Below are positions 17,618 through 25,639 of a stretch of DNA of 64,000 nucleotides, piece after piece. The DNA lies in contig NC_009513.1 in assembly GCF_000016825.1 (NCBI RefSeq), positions 893,001-957,000 of the forward strand. The letters are read 5' to 3'. The first letter of the stretch is position 1. Every line of letters begins with the position of its first letter. The position numbers and the translations under genes were made by a program. The DNA is from Limosilactobacillus reuteri subsp. reuteri (GTDB lineage: Bacteria > Bacillota > Bacilli > Lactobacillales > Lactobacillaceae). The notes beneath the pieces are model-generated. The model was given only the letters and a program-made list of their open reading frames with translations. It was not told the origin of the DNA and made no database searches.

Positions 17618-18067
17618 ATGCAAACAATGCACTTCTTACTTGCAATGGCTCCACCCCCGTATCATCAACAGTATTTTCAGCATTTTCAAGGAATGGAAGA
17701 TAACTGGATAATATGGCTTTTCGTGTGGGTAATTATCATTGACATAATAACAGGGACGGCAAGGAGTTTAGTAACGCATCATACAACATCAACTAAAGGC
17801 ACATCAGGCTTAATCAAGCATGGCATCCTATTAATAATAATCCTGACGCTTTATCCAATGCTTGATATTAATGGTATGAAAAGCGCCGGCGATACCTTTA
17901 CGATGTTTTATGTATTATTCTATGCTGTTTCAATAATTGAGAATTGCGGACAAATGGGTCTACCTATCCCAACATGGTTGAAAAAATATATCTATAAACT
18001 ATCGGATGAATATAACGACGATTCTCAAACTAATAATAAGAAAGGAGTAAATGATAGTGAAAAATAA
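17618..18067 (+). CDS. Phage holin
   Basis: A 149-residue membrane protein with three hydrophobic segments (about residues 28-48, 62-80 and 88-110) and a short charged C-terminus. It resembles the phi-LC3/Cph1 type (Phage_holin_4) with W-x-x-I-I-D-I-I-T-G near the first segment and G-x-x-K-H-G-I between segments. The gene lies just upstream of the lysin and overlaps its start. It should permeabilise the membrane at lysis. Confidence 0.85.
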   Translation: MQTMHFLLAMAPPPYHQQYFQHFQGMEDNWIIWLFVWVIIIDIITGTARSLVTHHTTSTKGTSGLIKHGILLIIILTLYPMLDINGMKSAGDTFTMFYVLFYAVSIIENCGQMGLPIPTWLKKYIYKLSDEYNDDSQTNNKKGVNDSEK

Positions 18068-19256
18068 ATCATTCAAGAAAGCTAAGAACTTAGCACTAGC
18101 AACAATGGCTGGTGCTTTTTTAGTAGGTTCAGCAAGTGTTGCTTCTGCTAATACCGGTTGGCAAAAACAGAATGGCACTTATACTTACTATGAAAATAAT
18201 GGAAAAGTTGAAAGGGGACGACAATACCGTCAACTTCCTAAGGCTAATCCTGGAACAAGCTGGTATTTAACCCAAGACGGGAAGATGTTGACTGGCGTTC
18301 AACAATGGCAAGGTTCTTATTGGTTCTTTAACCAAGACGGCACCCTCCACACTAAGCGTGATTATGTGCAATCCCAGTGGGGCGATTGGTACATGATTGG
18401 TGATAATGGTCAAGTGCTGTCCGGCGTCCAACAATGGATGGGGAGTTATTACTATTTTGAGCCAGGAACTTATTTGAAAGCTAATAAGCAAGAATATGTA
18501 AAATCTCAATGGGGCGACTGGTACATGGTTGGTAAAGATGGTCGTTTAATGAGTGGACTTGTTAACTGGCAAGGGAGCAAGTACTACTTCGACCCATCAA
18601 CCTATCTCAAAGTAACAAATACCGACGTAACGGTTAATGGCGTTACCTACCATGCGGACCAGAATGGGATTCTTTCAGAAGTGCAAAACACTGGTTTTAC
18701 TCCATCACAAATCAACCACACCTATGACTTAGCTGATTGGCAAGGTAGTAGCCAAACTGCAATCAACGATTACATCATCATGCACGATGTTGGCGCTGAG
18801 TCTGGTGCCGCTGCCAACGCTAACTATCTTCGTAACAATTGGGAATCAGCTTATACCCAATTCGTTGTCGGTGATGGTGGACAAGTCTTTGAAGTCGGTG
18901 AACCAGGTTATGTTTCTTGGGGTGCTTTGAACGCTAATCCATACAGTCCATGTCAAATTGAATTAGGGCGGACATACAACCGTAGCCAATTCATTAAGGA
19001 CTACACGGCTTATATTAACGTGGCTCGTTACTACGCTAAGCAATACGGTATTCCGCTAAATCTTGATGCCGGTGGAGCAGGTACTCCAGGTGTTAAAACA
19101 CATAACTGGGTAACTGAAAATATTGGCGGATCACATGTTGATCCATATGGTTACCTTGCAAGTTGGGGTATTGGTTACAATCAATTTGCTTCTGATATTG
19201 CCAATGGTGTTAACCAACAGCAACTCAATTCAGTTGTTTACTCACAACGTCAATAA
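18051..19256 (+). CDS. Secreted endolysin: YG-repeat wall binding plus amidase_2 domain
   Basis: A 401-residue lysin. It starts inside the holin gene with AAAGGAG upstream. Residues 1-33 form a Sec signal peptide (K-K-A-K-N-L-A then hydrophobic, ending S-A-N-A-like). Residues ~35-215 hold glucan/choline-binding-like repeats (W-Y-L-T-Q-D-G-K, W-G-D-W-Y-M). Residues ~220-385 are an N-acetylmuramoyl-L-alanine amidase with I-I-M-H-D-V-G and G-G-S-H-V-D-P as likely zinc ligands. A signal peptide implies export independent of the holin pore, with the holin triggering activation. The domain order (binding first, catalysis last) is unusual for phage lysins. Confidence 0.88.
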   Translation: MIVKNKSFKKAKNLALATMAGAFLVGSASVASANTGWQKQNGTYTYYENNGKVERGRQYRQLPKANPGTSWYLTQDGKMLTGVQQWQGSYWFFNQDGTLHTKRDYVQSQWGDWYMIGDNGQVLSGVQQWMGSYYYFEPGTYLKANKQEYVKSQWGDWYMVGKDGRLMSGLVNWQGSKYYFDPSTYLKVTNTDVTVNGVTYHADQNGILSEVQNTGFTPSQINHTYDLADWQGSSQTAINDYIIMHDVGAESGAAANANYLRNNWESAYTQFVVGDGGQVFEVGEPGYVSWGALNANPYSPCQIELGRTYNRSQFIKDYTAYINVARYYAKQYGIPLNLDAGGAGTPGVKTHNWVTENIGGSHVDPYGYLASWGIGYNQFASDIANGVNQQQLNSVVYSQRQ

Positions 19257-19262
19257 AAATTT

Positions 19263-19310
19263 AGCCCTAGTGGTTGTTGCAGATTATGCAATGGTCACTG
19301 GGGCTTTTTG
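19263..19310 (+). terminator. Late-operon terminator after the lysin
   Basis: AGCCCTAGTG...TTGCA and TGCAA...CACTGGGGCT form a long imperfect stem followed by TTTTTG. It marks the end of the prophage late transcript, about 20 bases before the truncated gntP. Confidence 0.85.
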
Positions 19311-19327
19311 TTGTATAATTTCGTATA

Positions 19328-19495
19328 TTAGATATAACCGGTTTCAATAGTTTGGGGAATCTTTGTAAGTGGTAAGCCGAGTAACAAACCAATGATGAAT
19401 GATGTGATTACTAAACCAACGAAAGTGTTCATCTTTAGTTTAACAATCATGAAAATTAAGATAATAACTCCGATTAAAACAATAAGTAAAGGCAT
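19328..19495 (-). pseudogene. gntP: Gluconate permease (GntP family), N-terminal remnant at the prophage junction
   Basis: Reading leftward from ATG 19495 (GGGGGTT site upstream), the frame encodes 55 residues beginning M-P-L-L-I-V-L-I-G-V with two membrane segments and the GntP-like stretch I-G-L-L-L-G-L-P-L, then stops after E-T-G-Y-I. Intact GntP permeases have about 450 residues. The gene directly follows gntK on the same strand (12-base gap), the usual gnt operon arrangement. The break coincides with the end of prophage late genes, so prophage insertion is the simplest cause of the truncation; the rest should lie beyond the left prophage end. Confidence 0.8.
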
Positions 19496-19507
19496 AATAA
19501 TAACCCC

Positions 19508-21037
19508 CTAATGAATAGATTGTTGTTGTAATTTAGCGATGGTCGAATAGGCTGGTGTTAATAATCCCTCAACCTGTTGAAAGAGTGGTAAGTAATTTTG
19601 ATAAACATTAACCGCCTCTTGATTTGGTTGATAAGAACTGATATCACCAATTAGTGTTTTGATGATTTCATAGTTTTCAATCATTCCTAGACTCTTCATG
19701 GCCATGGTGATTGCACCGAGACAACCGGATTCAAATGAGTTAGGGATATTGACTGGACAGTTTAAGACATCTGCTAACATCTGCCGCCAAACTTCAGCCC
19801 GCGCAAAACCGCCAGTTGCAGTTACGCTTGCGGGATTACCAACAAGGTCACGAACCGCTTGGAAAACAGTTGCAATATTCATACAAATTCCTTCCATTAC
19901 TGAGCGCAGCATATCGGCACGGGTATGAATGTGGGAAAGCCCAAAGAAACTACCACGCGCATTTGCATCCCATAATGGTGCCCGTTCACCGCCAAGGAAT
20001 GGGTGGAAAAGCAAACCGTGAGCTCCAGCAGGAACACCTTCAATAACCTGGTTAGCAAGAGTGTAAGGATCAATATTTTCATTTTTAACTGCACTAGCGT
20101 CAACTAAGTGCTCAACAGCCCACTGATAGACATCGCCACCATTATTAAGCGGACCGCCGATGACCCATAAGCCCTTATCCACGGCGTAACAGAAAAGTCG
20201 CTGCTGAGGATCGATTACTGGATGGTCAGTTACAACCCGCACACCAGCGGAAGTCCCAATCGTAATGGCAACAGTATTTTGCTTAATTGCTCCCACGCCT
20301 AAATTAGATAAAGCACCGTCAAAAGCACCATAGACAAATGGCGTGTCAGCAGGGATGCCCATTTTTGCTTGCGCTGTTGCTGTTAAGCCAATCGCTTGGG
20401 TTGTTCCGTTCACGATTTCTGGTAATTGGGAACGATCGACATTAGCGAGTTCCAATGCCTGATCATTCCAGTCACACGTATTGACATTCATCATTCCGGT
20501 ACATGAAGCGATGGAAACATCAACCTTAAACGTATTGAAAAACTGGTGGAAGAGGTAGGACTTGATGTCGCCAAAATATGCAGTTTGGGCAACCTTATCT
20601 GCTTGTGTCTTGTTGAGCCACATAATCTTGGTCAATGGGGACATTGGATGAATAGGTGTACCTGTTTTAGCATAAATTTGCTGACCGGCTGGACTATTCT
20701 TTAATTCGTTTGCGACATCGCGCGCACGTGTATCAGCCCAAGTGATCACCCGTGAAAGAGGATTGAAATTCTTGTCGAGCATGATCACGCTTTGGTTAGC
20801 ACTGGAAAATGATACCGCCAACAATTTTCCGTTTGTTAAATCTGCTTTTTGTGCCGCATCATGAATAACTTTTTCGACTGCTTCGACAATTGCAGTTGGG
20901 TTTTGTTCAGCCATTCCACTAGCATCGCGGTAAAGGGAATAGCCTTGGCTAAATTGGTCTAACACAGTTGCATTTTGGTCATATAGAACTGCTTTTGTAG
21001 AAGTAGTTCCAACATCGACACCGATAAAATAATTCAT
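19508..21037 (-). CDS. gntK: Gluconokinase (FGGY carbohydrate kinase family)
   Basis: A 509-residue FGGY kinase. The N-terminal phosphate motif D-V-G-T-T-S-T-K is at residues 8-15; later come G-A-F-D-G, I-G-T-S-A-G-V-R and the C-terminal A-T-G-G-F-A-R-A-E-V-W typical of the family signature. It should phosphorylate D-gluconate to 6-phosphogluconate for the pentose phosphate/phosphoketolase route. The substrate is inferred from the downstream gntP remnant; xylulose or other sugar kinase activity is the alternative. The promoter and a cre-like site lie upstream (21062-21123), suggesting catabolite repression. Confidence 0.85.
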   Translation of the reverse strand: MNYFIGVDVGTTSTKAVLYDQNATVLDQFSQGYSLYRDASGMAEQNPTAIVEAVEKVIHDAAQKADLTNGKLLAVSFSSANQSVIMLDKNFNPLSRVITWADTRARDVANELKNSPAGQQIYAKTGTPIHPMSPLTKIMWLNKTQADKVAQTAYFGDIKSYLFHQFFNTFKVDVSIASCTGMMNVNTCDWNDQALELANVDRSQLPEIVNGTTQAIGLTATAQAKMGIPADTPFVYGAFDGALSNLGVGAIKQNTVAITIGTSAGVRVVTDHPVIDPQQRLFCYAVDKGLWVIGGPLNNGGDVYQWAVEHLVDASAVKNENIDPYTLANQVIEGVPAGAHGLLFHPFLGGERAPLWDANARGSFFGLSHIHTRADMLRSVMEGICMNIATVFQAVRDLVGNPASVTATGGFARAEVWRQMLADVLNCPVNIPNSFESGCLGAITMAMKSLGMIENYEIIKTLIGDISSYQPNQEAVNVYQNYLPLFQQVEGLLTPAYSTIAKLQQQSIH

Positions 21038-21061
21038 TGTAGTAATTCTCCCTTTATTAAT

Positions 21062-21076
21062 TTGAAAACGCTTTAG
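21062..21076 (-). promoter_or_regulatory. cre-like CcpA site upstream of gntK
   Basis: TGAAAACGCTTTA at 21063-21075 matches the catabolite-responsive element pattern TGWAARCGYTWNCW closely. It lies 20-35 bases downstream of the predicted -10 box of gntK, a roadblock position typical for repression. Confidence 0.65.
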
Positions 21077-21094
21077 TTTATCGTTACACCTAAT

Positions 21095-21123
21095 AATATA
21101 CTGTTGTATGTAAGCGATGTCAA
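21095..21123 (-). promoter_or_regulatory. Sigma-A promoter of gntK
   Basis: On the minus strand TTGACA (21118-21123) and TATATT (21095-21100) are separated by exactly 17 bases, a near-consensus vegetative promoter directed at gntK. Confidence 0.75.
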
Positions 21124-21264
21124 TAGCTTATTTAAGATTAGTTTATCGATTTCCTAAAAATTAAAAATCGAAAGTGATTGCATCTTAATATTGAGGTGTG
21201 ATACTATTAATTGCTTAATTTGTTATGGTTTAGCTGTAAGCAACGATTTTAAGGAGGGATTACA

Positions 21265-21798
21265 ATGAAAATCCGGAAAGCAACAATGGCAGATTTAGAT
21301 GTAGTAGTAGATATTTTACGTGATGGACGTAACCAGTTAGCTGAGCGGGGCGTTGATCAATGGCAGGGGGATTATCCGAACGTTACCCATGTAAAAGAAG
21401 ACATTGAGAATGGCTATGCTTATATCGTTAAAGCAGATGATGGACAAACAGTTGGCACGTTAGCAATTGTTGAAGCACCGGATCATTTTTATGATAAACT
21501 CAACGGGGAATGGCTAATTAATACTGAAAATTATGTTGTAATCCACCGCGTAGCTATTCATTCACGGCATGCAGGAAAAGGATACGCATCCAAATTATTT
21601 TTGAGTTTGATTGAATATTTGGAGACTGAACGTCCAGAGATCAAATCAATTCGTTTAAGTACAAATGAAAATAATATGGCAATGCAACGGATCGCAACTA
21701 AGAGCGGCTTTAAAAAAGTAGGGACCCTCCATGGAGTTTTTCGTCCAAGTGAGTTGTCTTATGTTTATGAACTGTTAACAAAAGTGCGTGTAGCATAG
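21265..21798 (+). CDS. GNAT-family N-acetyltransferase
   Basis: A 177-residue protein with AAGGAGGG upstream. The acetyl-CoA fold is seen in V-V-I-H-R-V-A-I-H (strand 4) and R-H-A-G-K-G-Y-A-S-K-L (motif A, about residues 98-108), followed by N-E-N-N-M-A-M-Q-R. The acceptor substrate cannot be told. It stands alone between the divergent gntK and a convergent small membrane gene, with its own terminator. Confidence 0.85.
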   Translation: MKIRKATMADLDVVVDILRDGRNQLAERGVDQWQGDYPNVTHVKEDIENGYAYIVKADDGQTVGTLAIVEAPDHFYDKLNGEWLINTENYVVIHRVAIHSRHAGKGYASKLFLSLIEYLETERPEIKSIRLSTNENNMAMQRIATKSGFKKVGTLHGVFRPSELSYVYELLTKVRVA

Positions 21799-21840
21799 AA
21801 AAGAGGAGGGCGTTGATCTTGTAACACCTTCCTCTTTAAT
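21799..21840. terminator. Bidirectional terminator after the GNAT gene
   Basis: AAAGAGGAGGG and CCTTCCTCTTT pair across a 16-base loop, with T-rich flanks on both strands. It serves the GNAT gene and the convergent small membrane gene. Confidence 0.75.
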
Positions 21841-21844
21841 TTCA

Positions 21845-22166
21845 CTATTTTTCATTAATTTTCTTAGCATATTCGCGAGCGTTGTAAAGTTCGTAGACTA
21901 CCCATGTTTCAATAAGGGTAATGACACAGATGAGAATAGCAGTATACATGTCTGGTAAAACAAACAGTAAGAGTAAGAAGATCCATGAAATCCATGACCA
22001 CTGGGTTTCAATTGTAACGATTCGCTGAACTCGTTTAGTAGGTTCGATACGACCAGATTGGTTAAAAATGGTCCGAATTTGGTAAAAATAACGAAAAATA
22101 ACGAACTTCAAAAATACTTTCGATAATAAAAATTGCTGTTAAGATGATTAATAAAATGTTCATCAT
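21845..22166 (-). pseudogene. Small membrane protein gene with a one-base frameshift
   Basis: From ATG 22166 (GGGG site upstream) the frame encodes M-M-N-I-L-L-I-I-L-T-A-I-F-I-I-E-S and runs out at TAA after ~34 codons. A second frame covering 21845-22111 (up to 88 residues, two more hydrophobic segments, ending A-K-K-I-N-E-K) continues the protein. Removing one base from the five-A run at 22094-22098 (plus-strand sense) joins them into one ~106-residue three-helix protein. The repeat F-R-Y-F across the junction supports a single ancestral gene. The family was not recognised. Confidence 0.6.
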
Positions 22167-22242
22167 AAATAAGAGCCCCTTATCTTTCGATTTATCTCTA
22201 ATTTTAGAACTCTTGGGCAAGAGAAGCAATTTAGATAGTAAA

Positions 22243-22288
22243 AAAATAGGTCCCTATCAAAGATTGAGTGATAGGAACCTATTTTTAA
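22243..22288. terminator. Strong bidirectional terminator
   Basis: AAATAGGTCCCTATCA and TGATAGGAACCTATTT pair with one mismatch around a 10-base loop, with A and T tracts on both sides. It follows the 22306-22515 gene on the minus strand. Confidence 0.85.
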
Positions 22289-22305
22289 TTCTACATATCA
22301 AGAAA

Positions 22306-22515
22306 TTAAACGTTCATTGTCTTACCATATTCATTATTAATGGTATCAACAACGTCCTTGGCATGCATATCATCTTCAACAACTGTTTCACCATCACGAA
22401 GAGTGTACTTTACACTTTCGTCCAAGTTATCAAAGTCTACATCATTACCATCTGCATCTACAAAATTGAACTTCGAATCTTGGAAGTTCTTAAGAGCATC
22501 TGCATTAATTTCCAT
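22306..22515 (-). CDS. Small acidic protein of unknown function
   Basis: A 69-residue acidic protein. ATG 22515 has GAAAGGAAG seven bases upstream; the start 21 bases further out would lie over that site. The sequence is rich in Asp, Asn and Val (D-A-D-G-N-D-V-D-F-D-N-L-D) and has no hydrophobic segment. A short strand-helix pattern is visible. It is isolated, with a strong terminator after it and 700+ bases of decayed DNA before it. Function unknown. Confidence 0.65.
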   Translation of the reverse strand: MEINADALKNFQDSKFNFVDADGNDVDFDNLDESVKYTLRDGETVVEDDMHAKDVVDTINNEYGKTMNV

Positions 22516-22559
22516 GATTATGCTTCCTTTCGCCATTATAGTAACATTTAATTAACGAA

Positions 22560-23284
22560 AATTACAGTAATAAGATAAATGGTATAAAAGGTTTAAGATC
22601 ATTGACACTTAATAAGGAAGTAGTATGGCGAGCATTGGCATAGATTTTAAGAGGGAAGAGAAAGGTATGACTAACAATAGCACATCTCAATGGTGTATTT
22701 TTGCTGGTACGGGATCACTACGGGGATGATTTCCAGAATGGCCAAGATAGGCTGAGAGAAGATTTTACCTTTACGGACATTAGCGCGGGATACGACTAAT
22801 CCGCCGTAACATATGCTACAACAATTAGGTGCTTTTGCAAAGTTTACTCATACCTATGTTCTTTATTCTACTGATCAGAAGATTTATTGGGTTGCACTAA
22901 TTTTACATTTTAGTTTTTCAATTTTCTTTGCATAATTTCTAATTTACATGGTACAGTATAACAAGACAAAATGGATTGCTATGTGGATGGTGCCTTCTAT
23001 GGGATTCTTATTTGGATTGTATGGCATATTATTCTTATGGCTTTTGGGATATTCCATTTGATGAAAATTCTTCTGAATTCTTTGGACATATTATTTGAAC
23101 CTGGTCGATCGTTGCTGTTGTATACTTCTTGATCGGTACGTAATATGTTAAGACTTTGAATAATAAGTATTTGTAAAACATTATTTTTATTAAGTGAGGA
23201 AACAATAAAGGATTGTTATCTCGTCTTTTTTATTGCATATTTTAAAATTGAAAGCGCATCCAAACGATGTATAATTAAAATGTA
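22560..23284. other. Gene-poor decayed region
   Basis: About 725 bases without a sustained open frame. Fragments look like former coding sequence: a run around 22720-22800 translating to H-Y-G-D-D-F-Q-N-G-Q-D before a stop, and a membrane-protein-like stretch from 22948. No insertion sequence ends or terminal repeats were seen. Short A+T-rich promoter-like sequence precedes the anchored amidase gene at 23309. Confidence 0.6.
22948..23150 (+). pseudogene. Remnant of a small membrane protein gene
   Basis: From ATG 22948 the frame gives Y-N-K-T-K-W-I-A-M-W-M-V-P-S-M-G-F-L-F-G-L-type hydrophobic sequence, interrupted by TGA TGA at ~23059. The +1/-1 related frames continue with F-D-E-N-S-S-E-F-F-G-H-I-I and then a second hydrophobic segment V-A-V-V-Y-F-L-I-G-T. 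At least two lesions (stop and frameshift) are needed to explain it. The parent family is not recognised. Confidence 0.45.
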
Positions 23285-23308
23285 ATGTACAATTTTGGAG
23301 GTATTGTA

Positions 23309-25222
23309 ATGAAAAAGCATTGGAAATTGCGTTTTACTCTCTCCTTATTAGTTCCTTTAGGGTTCAATTTATTTTATTCTTTACCAACTCATGCGTCTGA
23401 AACTAACATTCAAACTAATGTTAAAGTTGATGCTCAAAGTTCAAAAACGATTACGAGCACTGAAAATCAATCAGCTCTTGTAACTGCACAACAAGTTAAA
23501 GATCAACAAATCGATAGTCAACAGTTAGTTAATGATACATATCAAAAAATAGCGGAAAATAAGGATCTTAATAGTGTGATTTATCAGGATCCAGTAAATG
23601 CACGGCAACAGGTAAATGCTTTGCCAGATACAAACACTACTTCAGAGCAGCCTTTTTACGGAGTGCCAATTCTAATTAAAGGGTTAGGCCAAGCATATAA
23701 AGGATATCCGAATACGAATGGACTTCCGTATATGGAAGATAATCGTTATGGTTATACTAAAAATTTTGTGGCAAAGTTGCAGAAAATGGGATTTGTAATT
23801 GTTGGTGAAACAAATTATCCTGAGTTAGGATTAATTAATGTTACAGATTCCAATTTATATGGGCCAGCGCATAATCCATGGGACCTCACGCGAAATGCTG
23901 GCGGATCTTCTGGTGGAGCGGCGGCAAGTGTGGCTGCTGGAATAGTACCGCTTGCAACCGGAAATGATGCTGGTGGTTCCTTAAGAATTCCTGCTTCGTG
24001 GTCAGGTGTAATTGGGTTAAAACCTACTCAGGGAATTATTCTTGGAGATTCATTAACGCCTTCAGTGGTTAACTTTGCAGAAACGCGGCGGATTGATGAC
24101 ACGATCAAGTTATTTGAGGGCTTACTAGATCCAAACCGGAAATCATTATTGAAGGAATTTCCGCTTAAGCTCCAAGACCTAAAAATTGCATATTCATTAA
24201 AATCACCAGTAGGTTCTGTTGTTAGTGTGGACGCTAAAGCAGCTGTTTTAAATGCAGTAACCTTCTTACGGCAACAGGGCTTTCAAGTAGTCGAAAAGGA
24301 TAGTCCGGTTGATGGGGTAAAACTGATGCGTGCTTATTATTTAGGGGCTTTGAGTGACGGAACAGTTGCTAATTATCTGGCTCAACAAAAACTGCACCGT
24401 AATCTGCAGGCTAGCGACGTCACAGAGCATTTGGTTAGTCCGATGACATATGCGTTGTATGAAGCTAGTAAAAAAGCACCCAAAGAAATAAAGCAAACTT
24501 ACAATAATGAATTAGCGTTAGTTGCTGCTCAGATGAAGAGTTTTCATGAAGAATATCCGATTTATTTAACGCCAACTACCGCAACGGTTGCACCATTAAA
24601 TTCTGATCCAGCATTTTTACCAGCAGATGTTGCTAAAATTTTGCAAATGGCCAAGATGCCTTTTGATCAACAAATGGATGTTATTTACAATGCTTGGTAT
24701 CATGGATTAAGTAAAACGCCATTTACGCAATTAGCTAATTTAGCAGGAGAACCGGCGTTAAGTTTGCCGACTTATGTTAACGCACAAGGATTGCCATTAG
24801 GGATTCAGTTAGAAGGAGAAAAAGGCAGTGACCTGATTTTATTAGCGTTAGGGAAATTATTTGAAGAGAAAGGTAAACTAATCTTCCTAAGTGATTACCA
24901 AAAGTTAAACAATGATACCCAGCCTAGTGAGCCACAAAATGAAGACGCAGCAAATATCTCAAAAGTTGTTGTCCACAATTTAGGCAAAAAATCAGTTTAT
25001 GAATTCCAAACTGCCTCAAGTAAACTTAATATTTCAGATAATATTAGTCCGAAATATGTAGTAAAAACTTCGCAACAAGTGAATGCTAGGAAATTACAAT
25101 CGACAAAAGAAAAGCAGTTACCACAAACAGGATCAAATAATAATGATGGGTTAGTTTTGCTTGGATTAGCTTTATTCTCATTAAGTCTGACAAGTGTTTA
25201 TCAAAACAAGCGAAAATTTTGA
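23309..25222 (+). CDS. Cell-wall-anchored amidase-signature protein (LPQTG)
   Basis: A 637-residue protein; ATG 23309 follows TTTGGAGG. It has a signal peptide (residues ~1-30), an amidase-signature domain (about 85-540) with the catalytic Lys in I-L-I-K-G and the Gly/Ser-rich motif G-G-S-S-G-G-A-A-A followed by G-N-D-A-G-G-S-L-R, and a sortase signal L-P-Q-T-G, hydrophobic stretch and K-R-K-F tail at the end. The family hydrolyses amides (glutaminyl-tRNA, fatty acid or peptide amides); an extracellular wall-bound version suggests action on peptide, drug or lipid amides outside the cell. Substrate unknown. Confidence 0.88.
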   Translation: MKKHWKLRFTLSLLVPLGFNLFYSLPTHASETNIQTNVKVDAQSSKTITSTENQSALVTAQQVKDQQIDSQQLVNDTYQKIAENKDLNSVIYQDPVNARQQVNALPDTNTTSEQPFYGVPILIKGLGQAYKGYPNTNGLPYMEDNRYGYTKNFVAKLQKMGFVIVGETNYPELGLINVTDSNLYGPAHNPWDLTRNAGGSSGGAAASVAAGIVPLATGNDAGGSLRIPASWSGVIGLKPTQGIILGDSLTPSVVNFAETRRIDDTIKLFEGLLDPNRKSLLKEFPLKLQDLKIAYSLKSPVGSVVSVDAKAAVLNAVTFLRQQGFQVVEKDSPVDGVKLMRAYYLGALSDGTVANYLAQQKLHRNLQASDVTEHLVSPMTYALYEASKKAPKEIKQTYNNELALVAAQMKSFHEEYPIYLTPTTATVAPLNSDPAFLPADVAKILQMAKMPFDQQMDVIYNAWYHGLSKTPFTQLANLAGEPALSLPTYVNAQGLPLGIQLEGEKGSDLILLALGKLFEEKGKLIFLSDYQKLNNDTQPSEPQNEDAANISKVVVHNLGKKSVYEFQTASSKLNISDNISPKYVVKTSQQVNARKLQSTKEKQLPQTGSNNNDGLVLLGLALFSLSLTSVYQNKRKF

Positions 25223-25303
25223 TAAACAGTTTTGACTAATCCTGTACATAATTTATAATATGAGTAGGAAGAGAATTCTTGGATTGAATAGGAGGAAATA
25301 GAT

Positions 25304-25579
25304 ATGTCATTGATGCAAAATACCTCAGAAATTAACAAGACTGATAAGCAGGTGTACTTAATCACTTTGTTGCGGAAGAGTACAAACATGCCACAATACA
25401 TTGACCATATGATTTATGAAACTGCAGAAGGTGGTCAAGAATTTATGGCGCGCTTAGTCGAAGCTTTTTCACGGGCAGGTTACCGGGAAAAGAAGCTTAG
25501 CGACGACAAGTACAACCTCGATAACGGACTTGATAAGATCACTTTACGGGGTTCATACCAACCTATTTACAAGGGATAA
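25304..25579 (+). CDS. Conserved-looking small cytoplasmic protein, unknown
   Basis: A 91-residue soluble protein with GAGGAAA upstream. It has alternating helix and strand character (Q-V-Y-L-I-T-L-L-R, then E-F-M-A-R-L-V-E-A-F), a Lys/Asp-rich C-terminal half and no membrane segment. Codon use matches the chromosome and a strong terminator follows, so it is likely real. No family is recognised. Confidence 0.65.
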   Translation: MSLMQNTSEINKTDKQVYLITLLRKSTNMPQYIDHMIYETAEGGQEFMARLVEAFSRAGYREKKLSDDKYNLDNGLDKITLRGSYQPIYKG

Positions 25580-25599
25580 TTAAGGTTAATAACTAAATT

Positions 25600-25638
25600 A
25601 AAAGAGCTGATGCTACATTCGAGGCACCAGCTCTTTTA
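25600..25638. terminator. Bidirectional terminator between convergent genes
   Basis: AAAAGAGCTGATGC and GCACCAGCTCTTTT pair around a 10-base loop, T-rich on both strands. It ends the 25304 gene and the DUF805 gene. Confidence 0.85.
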
Positions 25639-25639
25639 A

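Noticed and set aside
22144..22551. 135-codon plus-strand frame with hydrophobic sequence
   Set aside because: It runs antisense through a terminator hairpin and the 69-aa acidic gene that has a proper ribosome site and terminator.
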